Below, in pieces: positions 1 to 6,808 of a stretch of 20,007 bases of DNA; the stretch's first letter is position 1; the number at the start of each line of letters is the position of its first letter. This DNA comes from Pseudorhodobacter antarcticus (GTDB lineage Bacteria > Pseudomonadota > Alphaproteobacteria > Rhodobacterales > Rhodobacteraceae): contig CAMAWZ010000007.1 of NCBI GenBank assembly GCA_945861995.1, positions 1 through 20,007 on the forward strand, given 5' to 3'. The position numbers and the translations under genes are program-made. A model generated the notes under the pieces. That model made no database searches. It had not been told where the DNA came from and was given only the letters and a program-made list of their open reading frames with translations.

Positions 1-1
1 G

Positions 2-62
2 CTTCCTAACTCACCAAATATCCTGGGGTGAGGAGCGTCAGCTCCGAGGGGCAAAGCCCCTC
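2..62 (+). repeat. Modular box/hairpin element, copy A
   Basis: This copy has the conserved box (CTTCCTAACT, then AAATATCCTGGGG), a small hairpin GGAGC-gtca-GCTCC (32-45) and a GC hairpin GAGGGGC-aaa-GCCCCTC (46-62). Related copies lie near 9677, 10677, 13574 (inverted) and 13666. The two hairpin stems differ in sequence from copy to copy while pairing is kept. It probably lies at the 3' end of a gene left of the window and may end its transcription. Confidence 0.75.
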
Positions 63-339
63 ACTGAGCGCTGGGTCAAAAGGGCAGCGCGTCAGGATAA
101 TGCACATCGGGCCGCGCATCGCACAGACCCACGCTGGGCATTTTGCTCGAATGTTTCTGCGCCCAATACTGCGCCTACAGCTGGTGCCCCCCATCACCAA
201 TGCGCAGAGAGACACGCACGACTTCAGCCGCGCCTGATGATCGCGCATTTGAGCACTGGCCCAAGCGCGACGGGCGGGGTCGTATTTGGGCAAATGGAAT
301 GATCGGATTTGCGCAAGATGGCAAAAAATGGGGGCAGGT
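63..339. other. Intergenic stretch without a convincing gene
   Basis: About 280 bases between the repeat element and the DMT transporter. Short open frames exist on both strands, but none has a ribosome binding site, a recognisable domain or a clear coding codon pattern. The promoter of the transporter should lie in the right half; I could not fix -35/-10 boxes. The transporter frame stays open upstream to an ATG at 286, so a slightly longer N-terminus is possible. Confidence 0.5.
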
Positions 340-1221
340 ATGACATTTCGGGCAGGTGCGGGGCTGATACTGCTGGCAGGGCTGGTCTGGTCAACGCAGG
401 GGCTGTTTTTGCGGCTGGTGGTCGAGGCGCAGTCGTGGCCTGTGATGGCGTGGCGGTCTTTGGGGCTGATTTTGGCGCTGGCGGCCTATGTCGGCTATGC
501 ATCAAAAGGGCAGATTTGGGCGGCGATTGCCTCGGTTGGGCGCAGCGGCGTTTTGGGGGCGCTATCGCTGGTGCTGGCCTTTGGCGGGGCGATTTACGCG
601 ATGCAAACGACGTCGATTGCCAGTGCTGTGGTGCTGTTTAGCGCATCGCCCTTTTTCGCGGCGCTGATCGGGTGGGGGCTGCTGGGCGAAAGGGTGCCTG
701 CCGCCACATGGGCCGCCATCGTTTTGGCCGCGATGGGCATTGCTGTGATGGTGGGCGGGCAGATCGATTTGCGGGGGGTTTGGGGTAATCTTGCAGCCCT
801 GCTCAGTGCCTTTGGCTTTGGGGCCTTTTCGGTCGCGCTGCGCGCAGGCCATGGCAATTTGCGCGCAGATACCGGGCATTTCCCTGTGGTTCTGCTGGCG
901 GGGATATTTTCTGCGATCACGGGGGTGGCGCTGGCACTGGCAACAGGGCAGGATTTAACCCCGCCTGCGGGCGATATTGGTCTTGCGCTGTTTATGGGCG
1001 TGGTCACGTTGGCAGGTGGGATGATCTTATACACCTTTGGCACGCGGGTGGTGCCTGCGGCCACGGCCACGCTGCTGTCCCAAGTTGAGGTCATTCTTGG
1101 CCCGTTTTGGGTGTGGCTGTTTTTGGGCGAGGCGTTCAGCCGCGCCACGGCCATAGGCGGCGCGCTGGTGCTGGCGGCATTGATGCTGAACATCGCCGCC
1201 GCCAGCCGCAGGCCAAGTTAA
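340..1221 (+). CDS. EamA/DMT-superfamily inner-membrane transporter
   Basis: Predicted 293-residue, almost wholly hydrophobic protein with about ten membrane segments in two EamA-like halves. The N-terminus has the family pattern 'LLAGLVWSTQGLFLRLV', and the first half ends with 'SPFFAALIGWGLLGERV', matching the second-half 'VILGPFWVWLFLGEAFS'. These paired G-E loop motifs are typical of drug/metabolite exporters. The family moves amino acids, nucleosides or other small metabolites across the inner membrane; the substrate cannot be read here. I chose the ATG at 340 because the hydrophobic start follows at once and a purine-rich GGGGGCAGG precedes it, though tightly; in-frame ATGs at 286 and 328 are alternatives. 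Its TAA overlaps the stop of the convergent TerC-family gene by 4 bases. Confidence 0.85.
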   Translation: MTFRAGAGLILLAGLVWSTQGLFLRLVVEAQSWPVMAWRSLGLILALAAYVGYASKGQIWAAIASVGRSGVLGALSLVLAFGGAIYAMQTTSIASAVVLFSASPFFAALIGWGLLGERVPAATWAAIVLAAMGIAVMVGGQIDLRGVWGNLAALLSAFGFGAFSVALRAGHGNLRADTGHFPVVLLAGIFSAITGVALALATGQDLTPPAGDIGLALFMGVVTLAGGMILYTFGTRVVPAATATLLSQVEVILGPFWVWLFLGEAFSRATAIGGALVLAALMLNIAAASRRPS

Positions 1222-1874
1222 CCCAGCACCATGGGGGCCACTTCGTGCCAGCCTTCCCACATCATCTTCAGGGCGACATAGACGATGATGGCCAGACCGA
1301 CATAAGCGATCCATGGGTATTTGTTCAAAAGACGCGCGATAAAGCTGGCCGCTAGGCCCATCAGCGCGATGGACAGCACAAGCCCCACGATCAGCACGGT
1401 GGGGTGGCCATGCGCCGCCCCAGCAACCGCCAGAACATTATCAAGGCTCATCGAGACATCAGCGATCACGATTTGCAGGGCGGCTTGGGCCAGCGTTTTC
1501 TTCGGCGCGCCGCCAGCCACGCTGCCATCGGCGTTCAAATCTTGGCCCGTCAGCGCCTCTTCAGCCATGTTGTCATCGCCGTGGCCCTCGCGCAGCTCGC
1601 GCCACATTTTCCAGCACACCCACAGCAGCAAAACGCCGCCCGCCAGCAAAAGCCCTGCAATGGCCAAAAGCTGCGTTGTCACCAGCGCAAAACCAATCCG
1701 CATAATGGTGGCCGCCGCGATCCCGATCAGGATCGCGCGCGCGCGCTGTTCTTTTGGCAGGCCTGCAGCAGCAAGGCCGATCACAATGGCGTTATCACCC
1801 GCCAAAACCAGATCAATTCCAATCACTTGAAGCAGCGCAATCAGCCCTGCCGATGTAAAAATTTCCAAGGCCAT
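1218..1874 (-). CDS. TerC-family (YjbE/YkoY-like) integral membrane protein
   Basis: 218 residues with about seven membrane helices. It carries the two TerC signature helices with acidic residues: 'IDLVLAGDNAIVIGLAAAGL' near residue 20 and 'ADVSMSLDNVLAVAGAAHGH' near residue 140. TerC proteins are linked to tellurite resistance and, in several bacteria, to manganese export or metal loading of exported proteins; which applies here is unknown. The acidic linker rich in Asp/Glu around residues 90-120 lies between the two halves, as in YjbE relatives. The start codon is preceded immediately by GGGAG, with GGA a little further up, so the ribosome site is slightly off-standard. I saw no yybP-ykoY-type riboswitch in the 117 bases before it. 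Convergent with the DMT gene. Confidence 0.87.
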   Translation of the reverse strand: MALEIFTSAGLIALLQVIGIDLVLAGDNAIVIGLAAAGLPKEQRARAILIGIAAATIMRIGFALVTTQLLAIAGLLLAGGVLLLWVCWKMWRELREGHGDDNMAEEALTGQDLNADGSVAGGAPKKTLAQAALQIVIADVSMSLDNVLAVAGAAHGHPTVLIVGLVLSIALMGLAASFIARLLNKYPWIAYVGLAIIVYVALKMMWEGWHEVAPMVLG

Positions 1875-1899
1875 CTCCCAGCAGTCCGCATCAAATTTC

Positions 1900-1915
1900 G
1901 CGGGTGTTAACCCGC
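1900..1915 (-). other. Small hairpin in the leader of the TerC-family gene
   Basis: GCGGGT-gtta-ACCCGC, a perfect 6-bp stem with a 4-base loop, 26 bases before the start of the TerC-family gene on the minus strand. It could be a leader hairpin or an operator dyad, or the end structure of the upstream minus-strand gene. No poly-T follows in either direction. Function is not established. Confidence 0.35.
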
Positions 1916-2109
1916 AAGCCTGACAATTGCATGACAGCTATAGCCGCCGGCGCGCAAGTGCAACAGGTGGTTCCCTGTGATCGCGCGGCGATCAGCCATC
2001 AGGGCAAACCAACACCCCAGCGCGGCGCACGCAGGGCTGTTTGGATTGGCCAAGATCGCTGTCAGGAGGGGCCAGAAAGACGGCAGTTTCAGACGGCTGT
2101 GCCGCCTGA

Positions 2110-3018
2110 TCAGCGTTCGGCGGCGCCGCCGCAGCTTCTGCGGGCAGGGCCGCAGGCTTGGCTACCCGCTGCGCGTGCGTTGCGGGTAAGGTGCGCGTGC
2201 GTTGCGGGTAAGGGCACGGCGGCACGCGGCAGTTGTGCAGTGGTCGTCCCAAGGCTGGAATTGGGTTTAGTGCCGCGCAGATCAGTTTTGCTGCCCTCCA
2301 CAACGCCGTCTATGGGGGTATGAAGCAGCTTATTCAGCATCACAAAATCAATGGCTTGCAACGCCTCTTTGATGGCTTCGTCGTCGCGGCTTTGGGTGAT
2401 GACTGTCACCGACAAGGCGGGCGCTAGGGCGGCGCGAATCATACGGATATCAGGATCGCCCGTCACGCCAGCGCTGGGCAGTTCGGTAAAGGCCACACCA
2501 TCGACCACATCATAGACAGCTAAGGCCGCCGCACCGTCCTGTGCTTGCATCAATGCCTGCAAGGCGGCGGTGTCGCCAGCGGGTGTGGCGGTGGCGGTTT
2601 CGATACCAGATGGCAAATCTGCATCTTGGATCAGGGTCGCCACAAGGCGCAGGCGAGTGTCACCCTTGACCATGGTCATGCCCACCATTTCGCCCTTGCC
2701 CGATGCAGCTTTGGTCAGCGCAGCCATTGCTTTGACAAGGGCGATTTCATGGGACTGATCTTCGCGATTGGCGTCCGTGGCCCCCACCATTTTATCCGCA
2801 CTTTTGGGCGAGATTTCCCAACCCTCAAGTGCCGTGGGCATAGCCGCAGCTAGGCTGGGCGGGTAAAGCACATCATTAAAGTCATCGGTGCGCTGTGCGA
2901 TATAGTCAGAAATGCCAAAGCGTTCTGCCGCCGAATCGCGTTTGAGAATGTAGAAATCAAGGCCGACGCAGCCCAAAACCAGCACAAGCAAAAAGCCAAT
3001 ATCAATAATCCGACGCAT
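2110..3018 (-). CDS. N-terminally anchored protein of unknown function, 3' end frameshifted
   Basis: As it stands this is a 302-residue protein. Residues 1-27 form a signal-anchor helix ('IDIGFLLVLVLGCVGLDFYIL'), and the rest is a soluble, presumably periplasmic domain that I do not recognise. The start is well supported by AGGAG eight bases upstream. The last ~50 residues are odd: a 22-bp tandem duplication at 2171-2214 shifts the frame, and the tail becomes Arg/Ala/Cys-rich. Removing one repeat unit gives a continuous 334-residue frame ending at 1992, with an Ala/Pro linker ('AALPAEAAAAPPNADQAA') and a compact end 'PCVRRAGVLVCPDG' holding two cysteines, which looks more like a natural C-terminus. 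So the gene is probably a C-terminally altered allele. It is followed on the same strand by the TerC-family gene and preceded by the hydroxyacid dehydrogenase. Confidence 0.75.
   Translation of the reverse strand: MRRIIDIGFLLVLVLGCVGLDFYILKRDSAAERFGISDYIAQRTDDFNDVLYPPSLAAAMPTALEGWEISPKSADKMVGATDANREDQSHEIALVKAMAALTKAASGKGEMVGMTMVKGDTRLRLVATLIQDADLPSGIETATATPAGDTAALQALMQAQDGAAALAVYDVVDGVAFTELPSAGVTGDPDIRMIRAALAPALSVTVITQSRDDEAIKEALQAIDFVMLNKLLHTPIDGVVEGSKTDLRGTKPNSSLGTTTAQLPRAAVPLPATHAHLTRNARAAGSQACGPARRSCGGAAER
2171..2214. repeat. 22-bp tandem duplication (two copies, 21/22 identical)
   Basis: Two head-to-tail copies beginning GCGCGTGCGTTGCGGGTAAG at 2171 and 2193. They lie inside the coding part of the minus-strand unknown gene. 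Because 22 is not a multiple of three, the second copy is read in a different frame (LPATHA in the first copy, LTRNARA in the next). Confidence 0.95.
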
Positions 3019-3104
3019 GGATGGGCTCCTGAAACAACTATCGCCCCTAGAAAATCAGGAAAATTTGTTTTGAATTGGGCGGAATATGGGCAGGTGGGGG
3101 AGGA

Positions 3105-4091
3105 TCACAGCATCCCAGCAACCACTAAATCTGGGGGGCGGTGGCCGTCGGCAAAGGTTTTGATGTTGATAATCACCTTTTCGCCCATTTCCACGCGTCC
3201 CTCGATCGTGGCCGATCCCATTTGCGGCAGCAGCACGACATTGGGCAGATCGCGCAAATCGGGGGTGATGTCGCGGCCATGTTCGTACACGTCCAGCCCA
3301 GCGCCTGCAATTTCACCCGCCCGCAAGGCGCGGGTGAGGGCGGCCTCGTCAATCACTTCCCCGCGCGAGGTGTTGATCACAACGGCGATAGGTTTCATCA
3401 GCTTGATCCGCCGTGCATTCAGCAAATGGAACGTCGCGGGTGTATGCGGGCAATTGACAGAAATGATGTCCATGCGCGCCAGCATTTGATCAAGGCTATC
3501 CCAATAAGTCGCGTCAAATTCGGCTTCAGTTTCGGGGCGCAGGCGTTTGCGGTTGTGGTAATGCACTTGGCAGCCAAAGGCGCGGGCGCGGCGGGCCACG
3601 GCCTGCCCAATGCGCCCCATGCCCAAAATACCCAATCGCCGCCCGCCAAGCCGCCCGCCTAAATTGGCCATCGGCGACCAGCCTTCCCACGCGCCCGATT
3701 GCATGGCCGCCAGCCCCTGCGGGATACGGCGGGTGACGGCCAGCATCAGGGCAAGGGTGATATCGGCGGTATCGTCGGTCACCGCGCCTAGTGTGTTAGA
3801 CACCAAAATCCCGCGCTGGCGCGCTGTAGCGACATCGATATGATCCACCCCCGCACCGTAATTGGCGATCAGTTTCAGGCGCGGGCCAGCGGCGGCAATC
3901 AGCCCTGCATCGATGGTATCGGTAATGGTGGGGACAAGCACATCGCAATTGGCCATTGCGGCGGCAATTTCGGCGCGCGTCATCGCGGTGTCAGGATCGC
4001 GCAGGGTGACGTCGAACAATTCTTTTAGCCGCGTCTCTACCGCTTCGGGCAGACGGCGGGTGACCACAACTGTCAGCCTTGGTGATGGCAT
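3105..4091 (-). CDS. D-2-hydroxyacid dehydrogenase family (glyoxylate/hydroxypyruvate reductase-like), active site altered
   Basis: 328 residues, the usual length for NAD(P)-dependent D-2-hydroxyacid dehydrogenases that interconvert 2-keto and D-2-hydroxy acids such as glyoxylate/glycolate. The substrate loop 'IANYGAGVDHID' is near residue 75, and the Rossmann motif 'GILGMGRIG' is at 154-162. It keeps the substrate Arg in 'NTSRGEVIDE' (R243). However, the position that normally carries the catalytic Glu ('...EP' after LDVYEH) is Gly272, and the position of the catalytic His ('LLPHxGSAT') is Gln290. The closely related residue Glu270 could partly stand in. The protein may be catalytically changed or inactive. 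The start at 4091 is favoured over the longer open frame because AGGGAG lies 7 bases upstream. Divergent from the SH3 protein gene. Confidence 0.85.
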   Translation of the reverse strand: MPSPRLTVVVTRRLPEAVETRLKELFDVTLRDPDTAMTRAEIAAAMANCDVLVPTITDTIDAGLIAAAGPRLKLIANYGAGVDHIDVATARQRGILVSNTLGAVTDDTADITLALMLAVTRRIPQGLAAMQSGAWEGWSPMANLGGRLGGRRLGILGMGRIGQAVARRARAFGCQVHYHNRKRLRPETEAEFDATYWDSLDQMLARMDIISVNCPHTPATFHLLNARRIKLMKPIAVVINTSRGEVIDEAALTRALRAGEIAGAGLDVYEHGRDITPDLRDLPNVVLLPQMGSATIEGRVEMGEKVIINIKTFADGHRPPDLVVAGML

Positions 4092-4098
4092 GATCGCT

Positions 4099-4104
4099 CT
4101 CCCT
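4099..4104 (-). promoter_or_regulatory. Ribosome binding site fixing the dehydrogenase start
   Basis: AGGGAG on the minus strand, 7 bases before the ATG at 4091. The frame is open further upstream to 4211, but that extension lacks such a site and has no family similarity. Confidence 0.7.
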
Positions 4105-4252
4105 GCACTTCCATATCTGTTCATACAGTGGCAAACTGCGCAAAGCAGTGCCCAACCGCAAGCCCCAATCGAAGGTAGGCTGCGGCCGTGGCGCGCGGGC
4201 AGGGATGGCAATGGGCACAGGTGGCATCATTCGGGCGGTCAGAATTGGTCAG

Positions 4253-4936
4253 ATGCGGGCAGCGCGCAGGCGGGCGGGGGCATGGCTGCTGGTGGCGGGC
4301 ATAACCCTTGCGCCTATTATAAGTGCCTTTGCCGCCGAGGCGCAAACCCGCCCGCGCCCGCGCCCAGACGTGAACGCTCAGGCGGACGTGAACGCACAGG
4401 CGGCAAACAGCGCCGCCGCATCGCAGCAGGGGGCAACACGGCCCGAGCCACGCCCCGAAGATCAGCCGCAAGTGACGGTGCCTGCTCCCGCCCCCACTAT
4501 TGCCCCCAATATCGGCCCCGTCACCAAACAGCCCCTGCCGCGCTTTGTCTCTCTGAAGGGCAGCGAGGGCAATGCACGGCGCGGGCCGGGCCTGACGCAC
4601 CGCATTGATTGGGTGTTCACAACCAAAGGCACGCCCTTGCGCGTGGTTGCCGAATATGAAAACTGGCGCAAAGTCGAAGATTTCGAAGGCCTGGGCGGCT
4701 GGGTGCATTTCGCCTTGCTATCGGTGGCGCGCACAGTGATCATCACCACGGATATGGCGCAATTTCATACCCTGCCAGACCCCGCATCGCCCGTGGCCTT
4801 TCAGGCAGAGCGCGGGGTTTTGGCGCGTCTGTTGGAATGTCAGATCGATTGGTGCCGCGTGAATGCAGATGGCGAACGCGGCTGGGCCCCGAAATCGATG
4901 TTTTGGGGCGTTCGCCTTGATGAAGTGGTAGAGTAA
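4253..4936 (+). CDS. Exported bacterial SH3-domain protein
   Basis: 227 residues from the ATG at 4253. This gives a well-formed signal peptide: RAARRRAG, a hydrophobic core LLVAGITLAPIISAF, and a likely cut after AFA. A low-complexity linker follows (RPRPRP, then DVNAQA twice). The folded part begins near 'LPRFVSLKGSEGNARRGPG', a classic bacterial SH3 (SH3_4-type) repeat with 'YENWRKVEDFEGLGGWVH'. A second, more diverged SH3-like unit ends 'WCRVNADGERGWAPKSMFWGV'. Such domains usually bind peptidoglycan or other envelope ligands, so a periplasmic role is likely. ATGs at 4148, 4205 and 4211 are in frame, but they would bury the signal peptide; none has a strong ribosome site. The stop TAA is followed directly by the ATG of the cation transporter, so the two are co-transcribed. 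Confidence 0.8.
   Translation: MRAARRRAGAWLLVAGITLAPIISAFAAEAQTRPRPRPDVNAQADVNAQAANSAAASQQGATRPEPRPEDQPQVTVPAPAPTIAPNIGPVTKQPLPRFVSLKGSEGNARRGPGLTHRIDWVFTTKGTPLRVVAEYENWRKVEDFEGLGGWVHFALLSVARTVIITTDMAQFHTLPDPASPVAFQAERGVLARLLECQIDWCRVNADGERGWAPKSMFWGVRLDEVVE
4367..4402. repeat. 18-bp in-frame tandem repeat (two copies)
   Basis: Two copies of an 18-bp unit (17/18 identical) encode DVNAQA-DVNAQA in the linker between signal peptide and SH3 domain of the exported protein. Because the unit is a multiple of three, it changes only linker length. Confidence 0.9.
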
Positions 4937-5839
4937 ATGTCCCAATTGACACCCGATACACGGATGAACATCAGCGCTGGCGCAACATCTGCCGTTGTCG
5001 CAGCGGTGCTTGTGGCGCTGAAACTGTGGGCGCTGGGCCAAACTGGGGCGCTGTCTGTTGCCGCAAGTTTGGCCGACAGCGCGATGGATTTAATGGTCGC
5101 GTTGGGCGCGCTGGCAGCCCTGATTTATGCCGCGCGGCCAGCCGACGAGGATCACGCCTTTGGCCATTCATCCGCCGAAGATTTGGCAGCGCTGGGCCAA
5201 GCGCTGTTTGTGCTGATCTCCGCTGGGGTTATTGCCACAGCCGCCGTGCTGCGCCTGACCGATCCTGCCCCCGCCCCGCTGCAAGCCGAAGGTGCGGGCC
5301 TGCTGGTGATGAGCCTTTCCGTGCTGCTGACGCTGGCGCTGGTGATGTGGCAAGGCTATGTCGCGCGCAAAACACGCAGCCGCGTGGTGGCCGCTGATCG
5401 CTTGCACTACTTGGGCGATTTGCTGCCCAATATCGGCGCGATTGCGGCGCTGATCGCGTCGAAATACTGGGATATGGGGGCCATTGATGGCGTGGTCGCG
5501 CTGGCGGCTGCCGCGCTGCTGATCATTGGCGCGCTGCGCATTGGCAAAGGGGCGTTCGATGCGCTGATGGATCGGCGCGCCGACCCAGCGCTCATTGCGG
5601 GTATTGGCGAAATAGCGGGCAGTTGGCCCCAAGTGTTCGGCTATCACGATCTGAAAACCCGCATGGCGGGCAGCCGCGTGTTTGTGAACCTGCATATCGA
5701 ATTGGACGGGGCGCAGCCGCTCATCCAAGCGCATGACATCGGCGCCGCCCTACGCCGCGCCATTTTGCAGCGTTATCCTCAGTGCGACGTGATCATCCAT
5801 AAAGACGTGTTTCACAGCGCAGCAAAAGACGATGTTTGA
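4937..5839 (+). CDS. Cation diffusion facilitator (FieF/YiiP-like) metal efflux protein
   Basis: 300 residues with six membrane helices and a C-terminal cytoplasmic domain. The metal site of the transport domain is visible: D47-x3-D51 in helix 2 ('LADSAMDLMVALGALAALI') and H157-x3-D161 in helix 5 ('RLHYLGDLLPN'), the DD/HD set of zinc/iron-type CDF proteins. The conserved loop 'EDHAFGHSSAEDLAALGQA' follows helix 2. The C-terminal part contains 'GYHDLKTRMAGSRVFVNLHIELD' and 'DVIIHKDVFH', typical of the metal-binding ferredoxin-like domain. These proteins are dimeric proton antiporters that expel Zn2+, Fe2+ or related ions from the cytoplasm. The start abuts the stop of the SH3 gene (TAAATG), which suggests translational coupling. 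Confidence 0.92.
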   Translation: MSQLTPDTRMNISAGATSAVVAAVLVALKLWALGQTGALSVAASLADSAMDLMVALGALAALIYAARPADEDHAFGHSSAEDLAALGQALFVLISAGVIATAAVLRLTDPAPAPLQAEGAGLLVMSLSVLLTLALVMWQGYVARKTRSRVVAADRLHYLGDLLPNIGAIAALIASKYWDMGAIDGVVALAAAALLIIGALRIGKGAFDALMDRRADPALIAGIGEIAGSWPQVFGYHDLKTRMAGSRVFVNLHIELDGAQPLIQAHDIGAALRRAILQRYPQCDVIIHKDVFHSAAKDDV

Positions 5840-5911
5840 CAAACGCGCCAGCCAAACTTAAAACCTTTTTTGGAAAACCCCGCACCGATAATCTTCCTTA
5901 GGCCAGACAGA

Positions 5912-6703
5912 ATGACACTTGCGCAAAAACTGGAAAACTGGCTGGACAGCCCTTTCATGCATAACGCGATTTTGGCGGTGATCTTGATCAACGCCGCAAT
6001 CCTTGGGCTAGAAACCTCGCCCACAGTGGTCAGTGCGACGGGCAATCTTTTGTCTATTTTGGATGAAATCTGCCTTGGCATTTTCATCGCCGAACTTCTG
6101 GCCAAACTCTACGCGCTGCGGTTGCGCTATTTCCGCTCTGGCTGGAACGTGTTTGACTTTGTTATCATAGCCAGCGCGGTTATTCCGGGCGCGCAGGGGC
6201 TGAACGTGCTTCGGGCGCTGCGGATTTTGCGGGTGCTGCGGGTTATCTCCATCTCGCCATCCTTGCGCCGCGTGGTCGAAGGCTTTGTGCGCGCACTGCC
6301 GGGCATGGGATCGGTGTTTTTGCTGATGGCAATCATCTTTTACATCGCCGCCGTGATGGCCACACGGCTGTTTGGCGCGGATTTCCCCGAATATTTCGGC
6401 AGCATGGGCGCATCGCTGTTCACGCTGTTCCAACTGATGACATTGGAAAATTGGGCAGGTGGTATCGCACGCCCCGTGCAAGAGGTGTTCCCCTATGCAT
6501 GGATGTTCTTCGTGCCGTTCTTGTTTGTCACAACCTTTGCCGTGATGAACCTGCTGATCGGCTTGATTGTGAATTCGATGCAAGAGGCCGCCTCGGAAAC
6601 CGAAGCGCAGGCCGAAAAGGCCGAGCGCGCCGAACTGGCCAAGCGGTTTGATCGGATTGAAGGCCAGTTGGCGCAGCTGCTTGCCGCCCAAAAGGGCAAA
6701 TAG
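5912..6703 (+). CDS. Voltage-gated cation channel, bacterial BacNav type
   Basis: 263 residues forming one six-helix channel subunit, which should assemble as a tetramer. S1 is near 'HNAILAVILINAAILGLE'. S4 carries four regularly spaced arginines (R101, R104, R107, R110). The pore loop is 'FTLFQLMTLENWAGGIARPV', with filter TLENW at 177-181, against TLESW in NaChBac/NavAb; the filter Glu is kept. S6 is 'FVTTFAVMNLLIGLIVNSM', and it ends in a Glu/Ala-rich segment (residues 225-262) likely to form the four-helix coiled coil of this family. The frame is open up to a TTG at 5870, but the ATG at 5912 is preferred: it matches the normal short N-terminus, and TTAGG lies upstream. Ion preference (Na+ or Ca2+) cannot be decided from sequence. 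It follows the CDF gene by 72 bases and may share its transcript. Confidence 0.9.
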   Translation: MTLAQKLENWLDSPFMHNAILAVILINAAILGLETSPTVVSATGNLLSILDEICLGIFIAELLAKLYALRLRYFRSGWNVFDFVIIASAVIPGAQGLNVLRALRILRVLRVISISPSLRRVVEGFVRALPGMGSVFLLMAIIFYIAAVMATRLFGADFPEYFGSMGASLFTLFQLMTLENWAGGIARPVQEVFPYAWMFFVPFLFVTTFAVMNLLIGLIVNSMQEAASETEAQAEKAERAELAKRFDRIEGQLAQLLAAQKGK

Positions 6704-6808
6704 CTGCGGAAAAATCTGCGCGCGCGCATGGCCGTGTCGCCTAAAGGGTTGAGGCCGCGCCAATTCCTGCTAGGCTTGGCGGGTATTCTCTAAGCCCGAA
6801 GGTAGACC

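Noticed and set aside
6..293. 95-codon minus-strand frame across the first intergenic region
   Set aside because: Its end translates the repeat element and no family or ribosome site supports it.
594..1193. 199-codon minus-strand open frame
   Set aside because: It lies wholly opposite the DMT transporter, has no domain and a Ser/Ala/Pro/Thr-rich shadow composition.
1875..1991. Manganese riboswitch (yybP-ykoY) before the TerC-family gene
   Set aside because: The leader is short and I could not find the conserved internal-loop sequences; only one small hairpin is present.
6008..6763. 251-codon minus-strand open frame
   Set aside because: Antisense to the ion channel; rich in His, Gln and Arg as expected when hydrophobic codons are read backwards.
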